A stretch of 64,000 nt of DNA from Oceanicola sp. (GCA_017792405.1 CP051231.1:2316150-2380149), one strand, 5' to 3'. Shown: positions 47,359-59,424, numbered from the stretch's first letter. Notes: generated by a model from the sequence alone, not told the origin. Numbers and translations: made by a program.

Positions 47359-47508
47359 GATACCTTCTCCTTGGCCAAAGCCCCCAAAGCCCATTCGCGG
47401 CAGCCAGGCGGGCCTGAAAACCCAATTCCACTCCAGTGTTATCGCAATTCCGCGTCAACACAATTTCCAGATCGGAAACAGTTTGTCGCGAATACCCCGG
47501 ATCGGTGC

Positions 47509-48579
47509 TTAAGCCACGCTTTCCGGCGCGACCGAAACCGCCTTCAAAACCGCAAACACATCGCGCCCCGGACCGAGGGCCATTGCCTCTGCTGAGCGCC
47601 GCGTGACCCGCGCCAGCAGCACCTGCCCGCCCGCCTCCAGCCGGGCGATCGCGCCGGGGCCGGTGCCCATCCGCACTTCCGTCACCCGCGCGGGCCAGAC
47701 GTTGAGCGCCGAAATGCCGCGCGGCGCCTCGCTCGCCAGCATCACGTCTGCCGCCTCGATATGCACCCTGAGCACCGCGCCCACCGGGTGGCTGACCACC
47801 GGTAGATGCAGCCGCAGCCCGCCCGCCTCCAGCTCGCTCAGCCCGTCCTTGTGATGCGCCAGAACCCGCGCCTCCAGCACCGAGCCCGCCGCCCTCGGGC
47901 CGAGCGGAGTGACTTGCGGGTCGCCCAGCACATCCGCCGCCGGGCCTTGCCGCACCACCTTGCCCTCCGCCAGCGCCACCACCGTGGTCGCCAACCGGGC
48001 CACCTCTGCGGGCGCGTGTGATACGTAAAGCACCGGCACCCCCATCTCGGCGCCAAGCCGCTCGAAATAGGGCAAAATCTCCGCCTTCCGCGCCTCGTCC
48101 AGCGCCGCCAGCGGCTCATCGGCCAGCAGCATCCGCGGCCCGGCCATCAGCGCCCGGCCAATCGCCACCCGTTGCCGCTCACCGCCCGAGAGCGCCCCAG
48201 GCCGGCGGTCCAGCAGCGGCCCGATGCCCAGCATCTCCACCACCCGCGCCTCCTCCGGCCCACGCTTGGAAAACCAGCGTCCGTAGCGCAGGTTCTGCGC
48301 CACGGTCAGATGCGGAAACAGCCGCGCATCCTGAAAAATGCAGCCCATCCGACGCTTGTGCGCGGGCAGGTTCACCCCGGCGCGGCTGTCAAACAGCACC
48401 TCGCCCTCCACCGTGATCCGCCCCGCGTCGGGCTTCGCCAGACCGGCCACCGCATTGATGATGCTCGATTTCCCCGCGCCCGAGCGGCCATAGAGCACGG
48501 TGATCCCGGCAGGCGCCGCAAAGGCCACATCGAGGGTGAAGCCGCCCAGCTTCATCACCAATGCCACATCCAGCGTCAT
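47509..48579 (-). CDS. modC: Molybdate ABC transporter ATP-binding protein
   Basis: The 356-residue ATPase has Walker A GRSGAGKSS (about residues 31-39), signature LSGGERQRVAIGRAL, Walker B LADEPLAALD, and a C-terminal TOBE/Mop domain (about residues 285-350) that binds molybdate. ATG 48579 overlaps the modB stop by 4 nt. It energises molybdate uptake, which the molybdoenzyme at 32327 would need. No Mo riboswitch is visible upstream of the operon. Confidence 0.95.
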   Translation of the reverse strand: MTLDVALVMKLGGFTLDVAFAAPAGITVLYGRSGAGKSSIINAVAGLAKPDAGRITVEGEVLFDSRAGVNLPAHKRRMGCIFQDARLFPHLTVAQNLRYGRWFSKRGPEEARVVEMLGIGPLLDRRPGALSGGERQRVAIGRALMAGPRMLLADEPLAALDEARKAEILPYFERLGAEMGVPVLYVSHAPAEVARLATTVVALAEGKVVRQGPAADVLGDPQVTPLGPRAAGSVLEARVLAHHKDGLSELEAGGLRLHLPVVSHPVGAVLRVHIEAADVMLASEAPRGISALNVWPARVTEVRMGTGPGAIARLEAGGQVLLARVTRRSAEAMALGPGRDVFAVLKAVSVAPESVA

Positions 48580-49268
48580 CGGCCCGCCACCCGTGCGGCC
48601 ACCCGGCGCGAGAGCCATTCGCTCAGCAGCAAGCCCCCCATCGCCACCACCAGCGCCACCACCACCAGCCGCCAGGCCGAGGCCTCCGCGCCCGGCACCT
48701 GCATGAAGTTATGCACCGCCAGCGGCAGCGTTTGCGTTTCGCCGGGAATGTTGGAAACAAAGGTGATCGTCGCGCCGAACTCGCCCATCGCCTTGGCGAA
48801 GGCCAGCACCCCGCCCGCGATCACGCCGGGCAGGATCAGCGGCAGCGTCACGGTGCAAAACACCCATGCCCGCGAGGCCCCCAGCGTGGCCGCCGCCTGC
48901 TCCAGCTTCGGGTCCACCGCCTCGACCGAGAGCCGGATCGCCCGCACCAACAGCGGGAAGCCCATGATCCCGGCGGCCAGCGCCGCGCCCGTCCAGCGAA
49001 AGGCAAAGACCACGCCCACCTCGGCCAGCGCCCCGCCCAGCCAGCCGCGCGTGCCGAAGGTCATCAACAGCAGATAGCCCGTCACCACCGGCGGCAGCAC
49101 CAGCGGCAAATGCACCAGCCCGTTCACGATCTCCCGACCCGGAAAGCGCCAGCGCGCCAGTGCCACGGCCACAAAGATCCCCGGCGGCAGGGCAAAGAGC
49201 GTCGCCCAGAAGGCCACCTTCAGCGAAAGCGCCACCGCCGCCCATTCCTCCGGGCCAAGCCAGCTCAC
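48576..49268 (-). CDS. modB: Molybdate ABC transporter permease
   Basis: The 230-residue permease has about five membrane segments and the EAA loop EAVDPKLEQAAATLGASRAWVF that docks on ModC. The GTG start at 49268 overlaps the modA stop (GTGA). Order modA-modB-modC with 4-nt overlaps is typical. Confidence 0.95.
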   Translation of the reverse strand: MSWLGPEEWAAVALSLKVAFWATLFALPPGIFVAVALARWRFPGREIVNGLVHLPLVLPPVVTGYLLLMTFGTRGWLGGALAEVGVVFAFRWTGAALAAGIMGFPLLVRAIRLSVEAVDPKLEQAAATLGASRAWVFCTVTLPLILPGVIAGGVLAFAKAMGEFGATITFVSNIPGETQTLPLAVHNFMQVPGAEASAWRLVVVALVVAMGGLLLSEWLSRRVAARVAGR

Positions 49269-49966
49269 TCGGGCAGCCCAAAGCCGTGGCGGGCAAAGAT
49301 CTCCGCCGCCTCCGGCGATTTCAGATAGGCCATCAACGGCTCACCCGCCGCGCTCAGCGCCGCCACCGGGTAGGTGATCGGCGGATGACTCTCCGGCGGA
49401 AACTCCGCCACAACCCGCACCCCGGGTTCGGCCAGCGCATCCGTCGCATAAACGATCCCCAGCGGTGCCTCTCCCAGCGCCACCAGCGCCAGCGCCGCCC
49501 GCACGTTGTCGGCCTGCACCACCCGCGGCGCGACCGCCTCCCAGAGCGCGAGGCTCTCCAGCGCCGCCTTGCCGTAAATCCCCGCAGGCACCGCCTCCAC
49601 CAGCGCCATCGCCACCCGGTCCTGCCCCTTCAACTGGTCCAACCCCACGCGCATGTCATCGGCCCCGGCCACCAGCACCAGCGCGTTGCCCAGCAGGTCC
49701 ACCCGCTCCAGCGCCACGCCCTCGGCTTCCAGCCAGTCCACCCACTCCGGGTTGGCCGAGATGAACACATCCGCCGGGGCTCCCGCCGCGATTTGCCGCG
49801 CCAGCGCCGAAGACCCCGCGTAAGAGACCCGCGCCTCCCCGCCCCAGCCCGCCACGACCTCGTCCAAGGCACCCTTCAGCGAGGCGGCGGCAAACACCGT
49901 CACGCTCTCCGCCCGCGCCATCCCCGCGCCGAGCATCATCAGAACTGCCAGAAAAACCCGTTTCAT
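49265..49966 (-). CDS. modA: Molybdate-binding periplasmic protein
   Basis: The 233-residue protein has a signal peptide ending in MARA (about residue 18) and the ModA motifs VFAAASLKGALDEV, SYAGSSALARQI and GAPADVFISANPEW, which supply the oxyanion-binding serines. It is the first gene of modABC, on the same strand as folA and thyA upstream, with 61 bp between folA and modA. Confidence 0.95.
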   Translation of the reverse strand: MKRVFLAVLMMLGAGMARAESVTVFAAASLKGALDEVVAGWGGEARVSYAGSSALARQIAAGAPADVFISANPEWVDWLEAEGVALERVDLLGNALVLVAGADDMRVGLDQLKGQDRVAMALVEAVPAGIYGKAALESLALWEAVAPRVVQADNVRAALALVALGEAPLGIVYATDALAEPGVRVVAEFPPESHPPITYPVAALSAAGEPLMAYLKSPEAAEIFARHGFGLPE

Positions 49967-49989
49967 GGCCGCGAGCCTAGCGCCCCGCC

Positions 49990-50016
49990 GTAGGGTCGGC
50001 AATCTGCCCGCCGCCC
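49990..50016. repeat. GTAGGG-type dispersed palindromic repeat, copy 5
   Basis: GTAGGGTCGGCAATCTGCCC followed by GCCGCCC is an imperfect inverted repeat placed between folA and modA. It may act as the folA transcript end, since both genes are on the minus strand. Confidence 0.6.
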
Positions 50017-50027
50017 CCACCATGGTC

Positions 50028-51337
<1,310 letters not shown>

Positions 51338-51552
51338 CGATTCCCCCGTTTTCTGCTGCGCATTTGCCCTACCACATATCGCGGCCCTGCGAAAAGCACC
51401 CGCTTCATCTTGTAAAAACCAGCCCGAACGGGTGGATCGGCAACGCTCATCCCTTTCCGGCCCGATTTCGTTCACAAATCGTTGACACCTGCCCCCGCCA
51501 CACGGAAATTAAGGCCAAACGAAGAGCAGTCACAAACAAGAACGAGTTCGCC

Positions 51553-52539
51553 ATGCGCTCCAGCCTGTCCGCCATTGCCCTCCTCGCCCTTCTTTCGGCC
51601 TGCGGTGGAGGCGGCGAAGGAAACCCCGTCACAGCCGGGCCCGGCAACGAGACCGGCACCGACAGCGGCAGCCCTGCCAATGATAGCGCGGTCACGACCG
51701 GCACCACCACCCGCCGCGTCGCGGGCGACCTCACCGGCGTCACTCTGAATGGCGACAACACGCTCACCATCGATGACCTGCCCTTTGACGGCCCCGAAGG
51801 CACCGGCGCCGAGCGCTACACCTACATGGGCCTCGCCGCGGTGGAGGCCACTGGCGCCCCCTTCGCGCAGTATGAAAGCGGCGATGCCAGCGCCGAAACC
51901 AACCAGCGCAAGTATTTCGCCGTCTACGGCGCAGGCGCCTACACCACCGCCAGCGCGGTCGGCACCGGCGACTACAACGGCTTCGGCTGGGGCGGCGCGC
52001 AATACACCCGCAGCGGCGTGTCCGCGCCCGACATCGCCCGTCAGGGCGAGGCCGTGTATGAAGGCGGCTACGCTGGTGTGCGGGTCTCGACCTTCGGCGG
52101 CGGCGAGAATGACGTGAGCTTCACCACCGCCGACGCCACCATCGAGGTCGACTTCCTTGACTTCGAGACCACCGGCGCGATCGAAGGCGCAATCGGCGTG
52201 CGCAACGTCTACGACATCAATGGCGCCTTCCTCGGCACCCTGCCCGCCATCAGCCTCGCCACGGCCTACTCCGATGAAGACGGCTTCATCTTCGACGGGG
52301 CCGCCTCTTCGCTCGACCGCACCGGCAGCAACGCCGGGGATGTCTTCGAGAGCGGCACGTGGGAGGGCGCCTTCGCCGGGCCCAACTCCGAGGAGATCGT
52401 CGGCCTCATCGTCATCACCGGCCCGGCACGGGAAGGCCAGAGCGATGCCGGCGGCTTCACCCAAACCGGTCTCGACGATGATACCGTCGACGGTTTCAAC
52501 GCGCAGGAAACCGGCGTCTTCATCGCCACGGACCCGTAA
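51553..52539 (+). CDS. TbpB-like surface lipoprotein, probable Slam substrate
   Basis: The 328-residue protein has a lipoprotein signal with lipobox LSAC (Cys17), a Gly/Thr/Ser-rich flexible tether (about residues 18-55), and a C-terminal small beta-barrel of the TbpB/HpuA-type. The clearest barrel marks are FETTGAIEGAIG and EGAFAGPNSEEIVGLIV, the latter matching the GPNAEExGG signature of these lipoproteins. A Slam gene starts 3 nt later. Surface exposure is inferred from this pairing. The ligand is unknown; transferrin is not implied. Confidence 0.85.
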   Translation: MRSSLSAIALLALLSACGGGGEGNPVTAGPGNETGTDSGSPANDSAVTTGTTTRRVAGDLTGVTLNGDNTLTIDDLPFDGPEGTGAERYTYMGLAAVEATGAPFAQYESGDASAETNQRKYFAVYGAGAYTTASAVGTGDYNGFGWGGAQYTRSGVSAPDIARQGEAVYEGGYAGVRVSTFGGGENDVSFTTADATIEVDFLDFETTGAIEGAIGVRNVYDINGAFLGTLPAISLATAYSDEDGFIFDGAASSLDRTGSNAGDVFESGTWEGAFAGPNSEEIVGLIVITGPAREGQSDAGGFTQTGLDDDTVDGFNAQETGVFIATDP

Positions 52540-52542
52540 GCC

Positions 52543-53934
52543 ATGGGCCCCGCCCGTGGTCTTGGCCTCACGCTCGGGCGCATCTGTCTCGCGCTCCTGC
52601 TGATCGCAGGCCCTGCCGCCTCGCAACCCGTCACCGTCGAGCCCGCCGAGGCCCGGCAGATCGCTGCACGTGCCGTGATCGCGGGCCAGCCCGCCTACGG
52701 GCTGGATATCGCCCGCGCCTTGCTGGTGGCAGACCCGAATGATGTCGCCGCCGCCACCACAGCCAGCCGCGCTGCCCGCGCCCTTGGCCGCTACGCCGAG
52801 GCGCAGGCCTATGCCCGGCAGGCTTGGGAGGCCGCTGGCGACGACAAGGAGCGCTATCACGCCTCCGTCGCCATGGCCCAAGCACTCGCCTCTGATGACA
52901 AGCGCACCCGCGCCCAGTTCTGGCTGCGCCGTGCCGCCGAATATGCGCCCAGCGATGCCGCCCGCACCGCCGCCCGGCGCGACTTTACCTATGTTCGCGG
53001 CCGCAACCCCTGGCGGAGCAAGCTGAGCCTGTCGCTCACGCCCTCGTCCAACATCAACAATGGCGCGGCCACCGACCGGATCGAGATCGGAGGCCTCGGC
53101 TTTCAGCTTTCGGGCGATGCGCAGGCGCTCTCCGGCACCGAGCTGTCGCTCGGCGCCTCCACCGAGTACCGCATCCGCTCCGGCCCCCGCACCATCCTCC
53201 GCTTCGGCGGCGGCATCGAGGCCAAGCGCTACTGGCTCTCGGGCGAGGCCAAGGAACAGGCCCCGATGGCCGACGCCGCCGACTACGCCTATACCTCCGC
53301 CGAGCTTACCTTCGGCCTGACCCGTGCCCCCAAGAAACGCCCGCAGGGCGCCAAAGGCCCCGCCTTCGGCCTCTTCGACGCCGAATTCGCCATCGGCAAA
53401 AGCTGGTATGGCGGCGAGCCGCTGCTCACCTTCGCCCGCGCCCGCCTTGGTCAGAGCTTCCGCCTCGCGCCCCGCACTTCCGGCTGGGTCGCCGTGCTGG
53501 GCGAGTGGCAGGACCGGATCGACAACCCGCTGAACTCGCTCACCTCCTCCGAGCTGCAACTAGGCCTCTCCCGCCGCTTCGAGACCGGGCAGCTTACCGT
53601 CATCGCTTCCGCCAAAGAGGTCGACTCCGACAGCGCGCTGACCGCCCACTCCTCGCAAAAGCTCTTCGCCGCCTATCGGTTGGCCAAGCCGGTGTTCACC
53701 GCCGAGACCACGCTTTCGGCCAGCTACGAGTACCGCGATTACGAGGCCGCCCTCTTCAGCACAGACCGTCGCGACAACCGCGCCAAACTGGGCCTGACCT
53801 TCTTCTTCTCAGAGGCCGACTACTACGGCTTCGCCCCCGAGGTCGGCGTCAGCTTCGAGCAGAACAACAGCAGCGTCGATCTCTACTCGACCGAAACCCT
53901 CGGCATCACCTTCGGGCTGAAATCCACCTTCTGA
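52543..53934 (+). CDS. Surface lipoprotein assembly modifier (Slam, DUF560), type XI secretion
   Basis: The 463-residue protein has a signal peptide (ending AAS, about residue 26), an N-terminal TPR-like periplasmic part (to about residue 145) and a 14-strand outer-membrane beta-barrel that starts with KLSLSLTPSSNINNG. Strands alternate aromatic and small residues and the protein ends in Phe, as outer-membrane barrels do. Slam flips lipoproteins such as TbpB to the cell surface. The neighbour at 51553 is the evident client. Its stop overlaps the DUF817 start by one base. Confidence 0.9.
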   Translation: MGPARGLGLTLGRICLALLLIAGPAASQPVTVEPAEARQIAARAVIAGQPAYGLDIARALLVADPNDVAAATTASRAARALGRYAEAQAYARQAWEAAGDDKERYHASVAMAQALASDDKRTRAQFWLRRAAEYAPSDAARTAARRDFTYVRGRNPWRSKLSLSLTPSSNINNGAATDRIEIGGLGFQLSGDAQALSGTELSLGASTEYRIRSGPRTILRFGGGIEAKRYWLSGEAKEQAPMADAADYAYTSAELTFGLTRAPKKRPQGAKGPAFGLFDAEFAIGKSWYGGEPLLTFARARLGQSFRLAPRTSGWVAVLGEWQDRIDNPLNSLTSSELQLGLSRRFETGQLTVIASAKEVDSDSALTAHSSQKLFAAYRLAKPVFTAETTLSASYEYRDYEAALFSTDRRDNRAKLGLTFFFSEADYYGFAPEVGVSFEQNNSSVDLYSTETLGITFGLKSTF

Positions 53935-54845
53935 TGTCGCGCCCGCCCGCACCTCCGCGCCACCTCGACGGCGGCACCCGCCGGCTCGAGCGCGGAATGG
54001 GCGACTGGGCCCGTCGCCGCCTGCCCGGCTGGCTGGCAGACCTGGTCATGTTCACCCTTAAGCAGGGTTGGGCCGCCCTCTTCGGCGGGCTGTTGCTGGT
54101 CGCCATCCTCGCCACCAAAGCCGTCTGGCAACCGGGCTGGGCGCTCGCACGCTACGATTTTCTGGTGCTCTTCGCCCTCTCAACACAAGTCCTCTTCCTT
54201 TGGGCTCGGCTCGAAACATGGGAGGAGGCCAAGGTCATTGCGCTCTTCCACCTGACTGGCACGGCAATGGAGTTCTTCAAGGTTCAGGCGGGCAGCTGGT
54301 CCTACCCCGAAGCGGGCGTGCTCAAGATCATGGGCGTGCCCATGTTCTCCGGCTTCATGTATGCCTCCATCGGCAGCTACATCGCCCGCGTCGCGCGGAT
54401 CTTCGAGATGCGCTTCGCCCCGTACCCGCCGTTCTGGATGACCGTCCTGCTGGCCTGCGCGATCTACGTCAACTTCTTCGCCCACCACTTCCTGCCCGAC
54501 ATCCGCCTCGCCCTCTTCGCCGCCACGCTGATCCTCTACGCCCGCACCCGCGTCTGGTTCTACGTCGGCACCCGCCCGCTCTGGATGCCCCTGCCGCTCA
54601 CCGCCTTCCTCGTAGCGCTCATGGTCTGGGTGGCCGAAAACATCGGCACCGTCACCGGCACATGGGCCTACCCCGGACAGCACTGGACGCAGATGGTCAG
54701 CTTTTCCAAGATGGGGTCATGGTACCTGCTGCTCTTCGTCGCCTTCGTCACCGTCACGCTGGTGATGCGCGACTTCCTCTACCGCGAGGCCCAGCGCCCG
54801 CCGCGCCGCGACCTGCCCAACGCCGGGGAGGAACTGCGCGCATGA
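53934..54845 (+). CDS. DUF817 integral membrane protein
   Basis: The 303-residue protein has about seven or eight membrane segments and the DUF817 core GWALARYDFLVLFALSTQVLF, EVIALFH-like, and GSWSYPEAGVLKIMGVPMFSGFMYAS. The function of DUF817 is unknown. It is the third gene of a run (lipoprotein, slam, DUF817, DUF1287, DUF1194) in which every junction is a small gap or overlap. The N-terminal 45 residues are basic and cytoplasmic. Confidence 0.88.
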   Translation: MSRPPAPPRHLDGGTRRLERGMGDWARRRLPGWLADLVMFTLKQGWAALFGGLLLVAILATKAVWQPGWALARYDFLVLFALSTQVLFLWARLETWEEAKVIALFHLTGTAMEFFKVQAGSWSYPEAGVLKIMGVPMFSGFMYASIGSYIARVARIFEMRFAPYPPFWMTVLLACAIYVNFFAHHFLPDIRLALFAATLILYARTRVWFYVGTRPLWMPLPLTAFLVALMVWVAENIGTVTGTWAYPGQHWTQMVSFSKMGSWYLLLFVAFVTVTLVMRDFLYREAQRPPRRDLPNAGEELRA

Positions 54846-55441
54846 TCCGGGCGCTCGCCCTGCTGCTTGCGCTCACCAGCCCCGCCACCGCCGATCCGGG
54901 CCGCGATCTCGCCGCCGCCGCCGAGGCCCAGGTCGGCGTCACCGTGATCTACGATCCCGCCTACGTTGGCCTCGCATTTCCCGGCGGCGACCTGCCGCGG
55001 GAGCGCGGTGTCTGCACCGATGTCGTCATCCGCGCCCTGCGCGACGCATGGGGCATCGACCTTCAGGCCGCCACCAATGCCGACATGAAGCGCAATTTCG
55101 CCGCCTATCCCCCGCTCTGGGGCCTGCGCAGCACCGACCGCAACATCGACCATCGCCGCGTGCCCAACCTCGAAACCCTCTTCACCCGCGCCGGCGCCGC
55201 CCTGCCGCTCTCCTCCGACCCGGCGGCCTTCGAGCCCGGCGACATCATCAGCTTCCGCCTCACCGGCACCGCTCTGCCCCACATCGGCATCATCGCCGAA
55301 GGCAGGGCACCGGGCGGCACCCCGCTTGTCACCCACAACATCGGCGCAGGCGCGCAGACCGAAAACATGCTCTTCGACCACCCCATACAGGGCCACTTCC
55401 GCCTGACGGACGCCGCCCGCAGATGGCTCGCCGCCCGATGA
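54842..55441 (+). CDS. DUF1287 protein (NlpC/P60-like fold), secreted
   Basis: The 199-residue protein has a signal peptide (about residues 1-17) and a probable cysteine peptidase/amidase core: Cys in RGVCTDVVIRALR (about residue 57), His in PHIGIIAE and HNIG near the end. DUF1287 proteins are thought to trim cell-wall peptides. The ATG overlaps the DUF817 stop by 4 nt. Confidence 0.88.
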   Translation: MIRALALLLALTSPATADPGRDLAAAAEAQVGVTVIYDPAYVGLAFPGGDLPRERGVCTDVVIRALRDAWGIDLQAATNADMKRNFAAYPPLWGLRSTDRNIDHRRVPNLETLFTRAGAALPLSSDPAAFEPGDIISFRLTGTALPHIGIIAEGRAPGGTPLVTHNIGAGAQTENMLFDHPIQGHFRLTDAARRWLAAR

Positions 55442-56247
55442 CGCTCAAGCGCCTCCTGCCCTTCATCTTGGCCCAAATATCTCCACGGGGGTGCGGGGGT
55501 GTGAAACCCCCGCTCCGCCTTCCGCTTCTCGCGCTGACACTGGCCATATGCGCCACCACGGCCGCCGCGCAGGATGCCTGCCGCCAATCCCTCGCGCTCG
55601 GTCTCGATGTCTCCGGGTCCGTGGATCAGCGCGAGTACCGCCTCCAACTTGATGGTCTGGCCGATGCGCTCAGCGACCCAAAGGTCACAACCGCCCTGCT
55701 CACCGGTACCGAGCGCCCGGTGCTGCTCGCGGTCTATGAGTGGTCTGACGAGAGCTTCCAGCGGCTGCTGATCGATTGGATCGCCATCACTTCGCCCGAG
55801 GCCCTCGCCAGTGTCACCGGGCGGCTCCGCGAGATGCCCCGCCAGCCCGCACCCCACACCACCGCCATCGGCGCGGCGATGCTCTACGGCGCCAGCCTCA
55901 TCGCCCGCGCCCCGGCTTGCCCCAAGCGCACCATTGACCTCTCCGGCGATGGCAAGAACAACACCGGCCCCCGCCCGCAGGATGTGCGCGGCACCCCGCC
56001 GCTGGCTGGCATCGTGGTGAACGGCCTGACCATCGGCGGTGAACCGGCCGACCACGCCGACCCCTCGCTCGCCGAGCTCTCGGCCTATTACAGGGCCCAG
56101 GTGATCCAAGGGCCAGCGGCCTTCGTGATGACCGCAGAAAACTTCGAAAGCTACGCCGAAGCGATGGCCCGCAAACTCCTGAAGGAACTCGAAGGCGCCC
56201 CGATGACCGCCCTACCCGGCCCCACCCGCCTCGCCGCCAACCCCTGA
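55438..56247 (+). CDS. DUF1194 von Willebrand factor A-like protein
   Basis: The 269-residue frame has a VWA MIDAS motif DVSGSVDQ and a later LSGDGKNN. ATG 55438 overlaps the DUF1287 stop by 4 nt, but then 21 residues encoded by a hairpin repeat precede the signal peptide. The alternative GTG at 55501 begins at the signal peptide (LRLPLLALTLAICATTAAAQ) and gives 248 residues. VWA proteins bind metal and protein partners. I prefer 55438 on coupling, but 55501 is close in likelihood. Confidence 0.8.
   Translation: MTLKRLLPFILAQISPRGCGGVKPPLRLPLLALTLAICATTAAAQDACRQSLALGLDVSGSVDQREYRLQLDGLADALSDPKVTTALLTGTERPVLLAVYEWSDESFQRLLIDWIAITSPEALASVTGRLREMPRQPAPHTTAIGAAMLYGASLIARAPACPKRTIDLSGDGKNNTGPRPQDVRGTPPLAGIVVNGLTIGGEPADHADPSLAELSAYYRAQVIQGPAAFVMTAENFESYAEAMARKLLKELEGAPMTALPGPTRLAANP
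55468..55513. repeat. Rhodobacteraceae-type repeat inside the DUF1194 N-terminus
   Basis: TTGGCCCAAATAT followed by CGGGGGTGCGGGGGT-GTGAA-ACCCCC forms a hairpin at 55495-55511. This motif (Rhodobacteraceae CCCAAATAT plus G-rich hairpin) is one I know as a dispersed element in this family. Here it lies between the coupled ATG and the signal peptide. Confidence 0.5.
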
Positions 56248-56282
56248 GCCAGCCCCCACCAGGCACCCGCACCGATGTGCCC

Positions 56283-56422
56283 CTCGCTGAGCTCGGCGCA
56301 ATGCGCGGTGGCCTCGCTGCGCTCGGCAGCGATACCGTTAGCCCCGCTACGCTCGGGCCCGCATTCGGCGAACATCGCTCCGCTCGGATGCGCCTTAGGC
56401 CGGGTGCGTCGCTCCGCTTTGG
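56283..56422. repeat. Five-fold ~31-nt spaced CGCTNCGCTCGG motif
   Basis: CTCGCTGAGCTCGG (56283), CTCGCTGCGCTCGG (56313), CCGCTACGCTCGG (56344), TCGCTCCGCTCGG (56375) and TCGCTCCGCTTTGG (56409) recur at 30, 31, 31 and 34 nt. The intervening sequences are not alike, so it is not a tandem repeat in the usual sense. No protein frame across it is convincing. The 56248-56591 gap otherwise holds only a terminator. Confidence 0.6.
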
Positions 56423-56518
56423 AACGGTTCGCCCTCCGGCGCCTTCCGAACCCTCAAGCTAGCCACACCGACCTCTCAGCGCACCCAAAACCCATACGCG
56501 CCGTCACCCCCCAAAACC

Positions 56519-56549
56519 ACAAAAGGCCGCCCCCTCCGTGGGAGCAGCC
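56519..56549 (-). terminator. Intrinsic terminator of the MarR-family gene
   Basis: On the minus strand GGCTGCTCCC (56549-56540), loop ACGGA, GGGGGCGGCC (56534-56525), then TTTTGTGG. The stem has three G-U pairs. It lies 43 nt after the stop of the gene at 56592. Confidence 0.75.
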
Positions 56550-56591
56550 CTCTGCCCAACCGGCTCTGCACGGGGACCGCCCGCCGCTCGC

Positions 56592-57089
56592 CTAGTAAAT
56601 ATACCTGATCTGATCGCCCCAGTAGCGCTCCATCCGGCGCAGGGCGGCGGTGATCACCTCCAGCCCGTCCATGTCGATCGCGCCGCTGGTTTGCAGCCCC
56701 TCGGCGTGGCGCTCGAACAGCTCTGCCACCAGCGTGCGAATGTGGCGGCCCCGCTCAGTCAACCGCACCCGCACGGAGCGGCGGTCGATCTCGCAGCGCT
56801 GGTGGTGCATGTAGCCCAGTTCCACCAGCTTCTTCAGGTTGTAGCTCACGTTCGAACCCTGATAGTAGCCGCGCGTCTTCAACTCACCTGCGGTGACCTC
56901 GTTGTCGCCGACGTTGAACAGCAGCAGCGCCTGCACCGCGTTGATCTCCAGCACGCCGACACGCTCGAACTCGTCCTTGATCACGTCGAGCAGCAATCGG
57001 TGGAGCCGCTCCACCAGCGCCAGCGTCTCGAGATAGCCGCCCATGAAACCCTGCCTCAGGCTGGGGGCGACGGGGGAATGGATGCTCAT
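56592..57089 (-). CDS. MarR-family transcriptional regulator (LdtR-like)
   Basis: The 165-residue protein has a winged helix with NAVQALLLFNVGDNEVTAGELKTRGYYQGSNVSYNLKKL, split here as its recognition helix near residues 65-82, and the wing RRSVRVRLTERG. It resembles the LdtR branch, which controls L,D-transpeptidase and stress genes in alphaproteobacteria. GGAGG lies 6 nt before ATG 57089; a GTG at 57095 is rejected. Target genes are not deducible. Confidence 0.88.
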   Translation of the reverse strand: MSIHSPVAPSLRQGFMGGYLETLALVERLHRLLLDVIKDEFERVGVLEINAVQALLLFNVGDNEVTAGELKTRGYYQGSNVSYNLKKLVELGYMHHQRCEIDRRSVRVRLTERGRHIRTLVAELFERHAEGLQTSGAIDMDGLEVITAALRRMERYWGDQIRYIY

Positions 57090-57152
57090 TGGCACCTCCG
57101 CCAGTTCTTGTCTGGCACCCCCTTACCGTTCGAAACCCTTAGAACTCGTTAA

Positions 57153-59228
<2,076 letters not shown>

Positions 59229-59234
59229 CAGACC

Positions 59235-59266
59235 AAAAGGCCCGGCCCAAAACGCCGGGCCTTTTC
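59235..59266 (+). terminator. Intrinsic terminator of the aspartate aminotransferase gene
   Basis: AAAAGGCCCGGC (59235-59246), loop CCAAAAC, GCCGGGCCTTTT (59254-59265) is a perfect 12-bp stem ending in T's. It lies 42 nt after the stop. Confidence 0.92.
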
Positions 59267-59424
59267 ATTTGAAGGATGACCTGAGCTTGGGGGAGCAGGT
59301 CAGTTTCCGGCCCTGAGCTGGCGTTCGAAAAGGGCGCCGCGAAGGGCGGCTATGAGCCTAAAGTGGCTGATCCTGTGGTCTGCATAAGTATCTGTTTTTT
59401 GGCACGTCGCTACCACTCGGCTGG

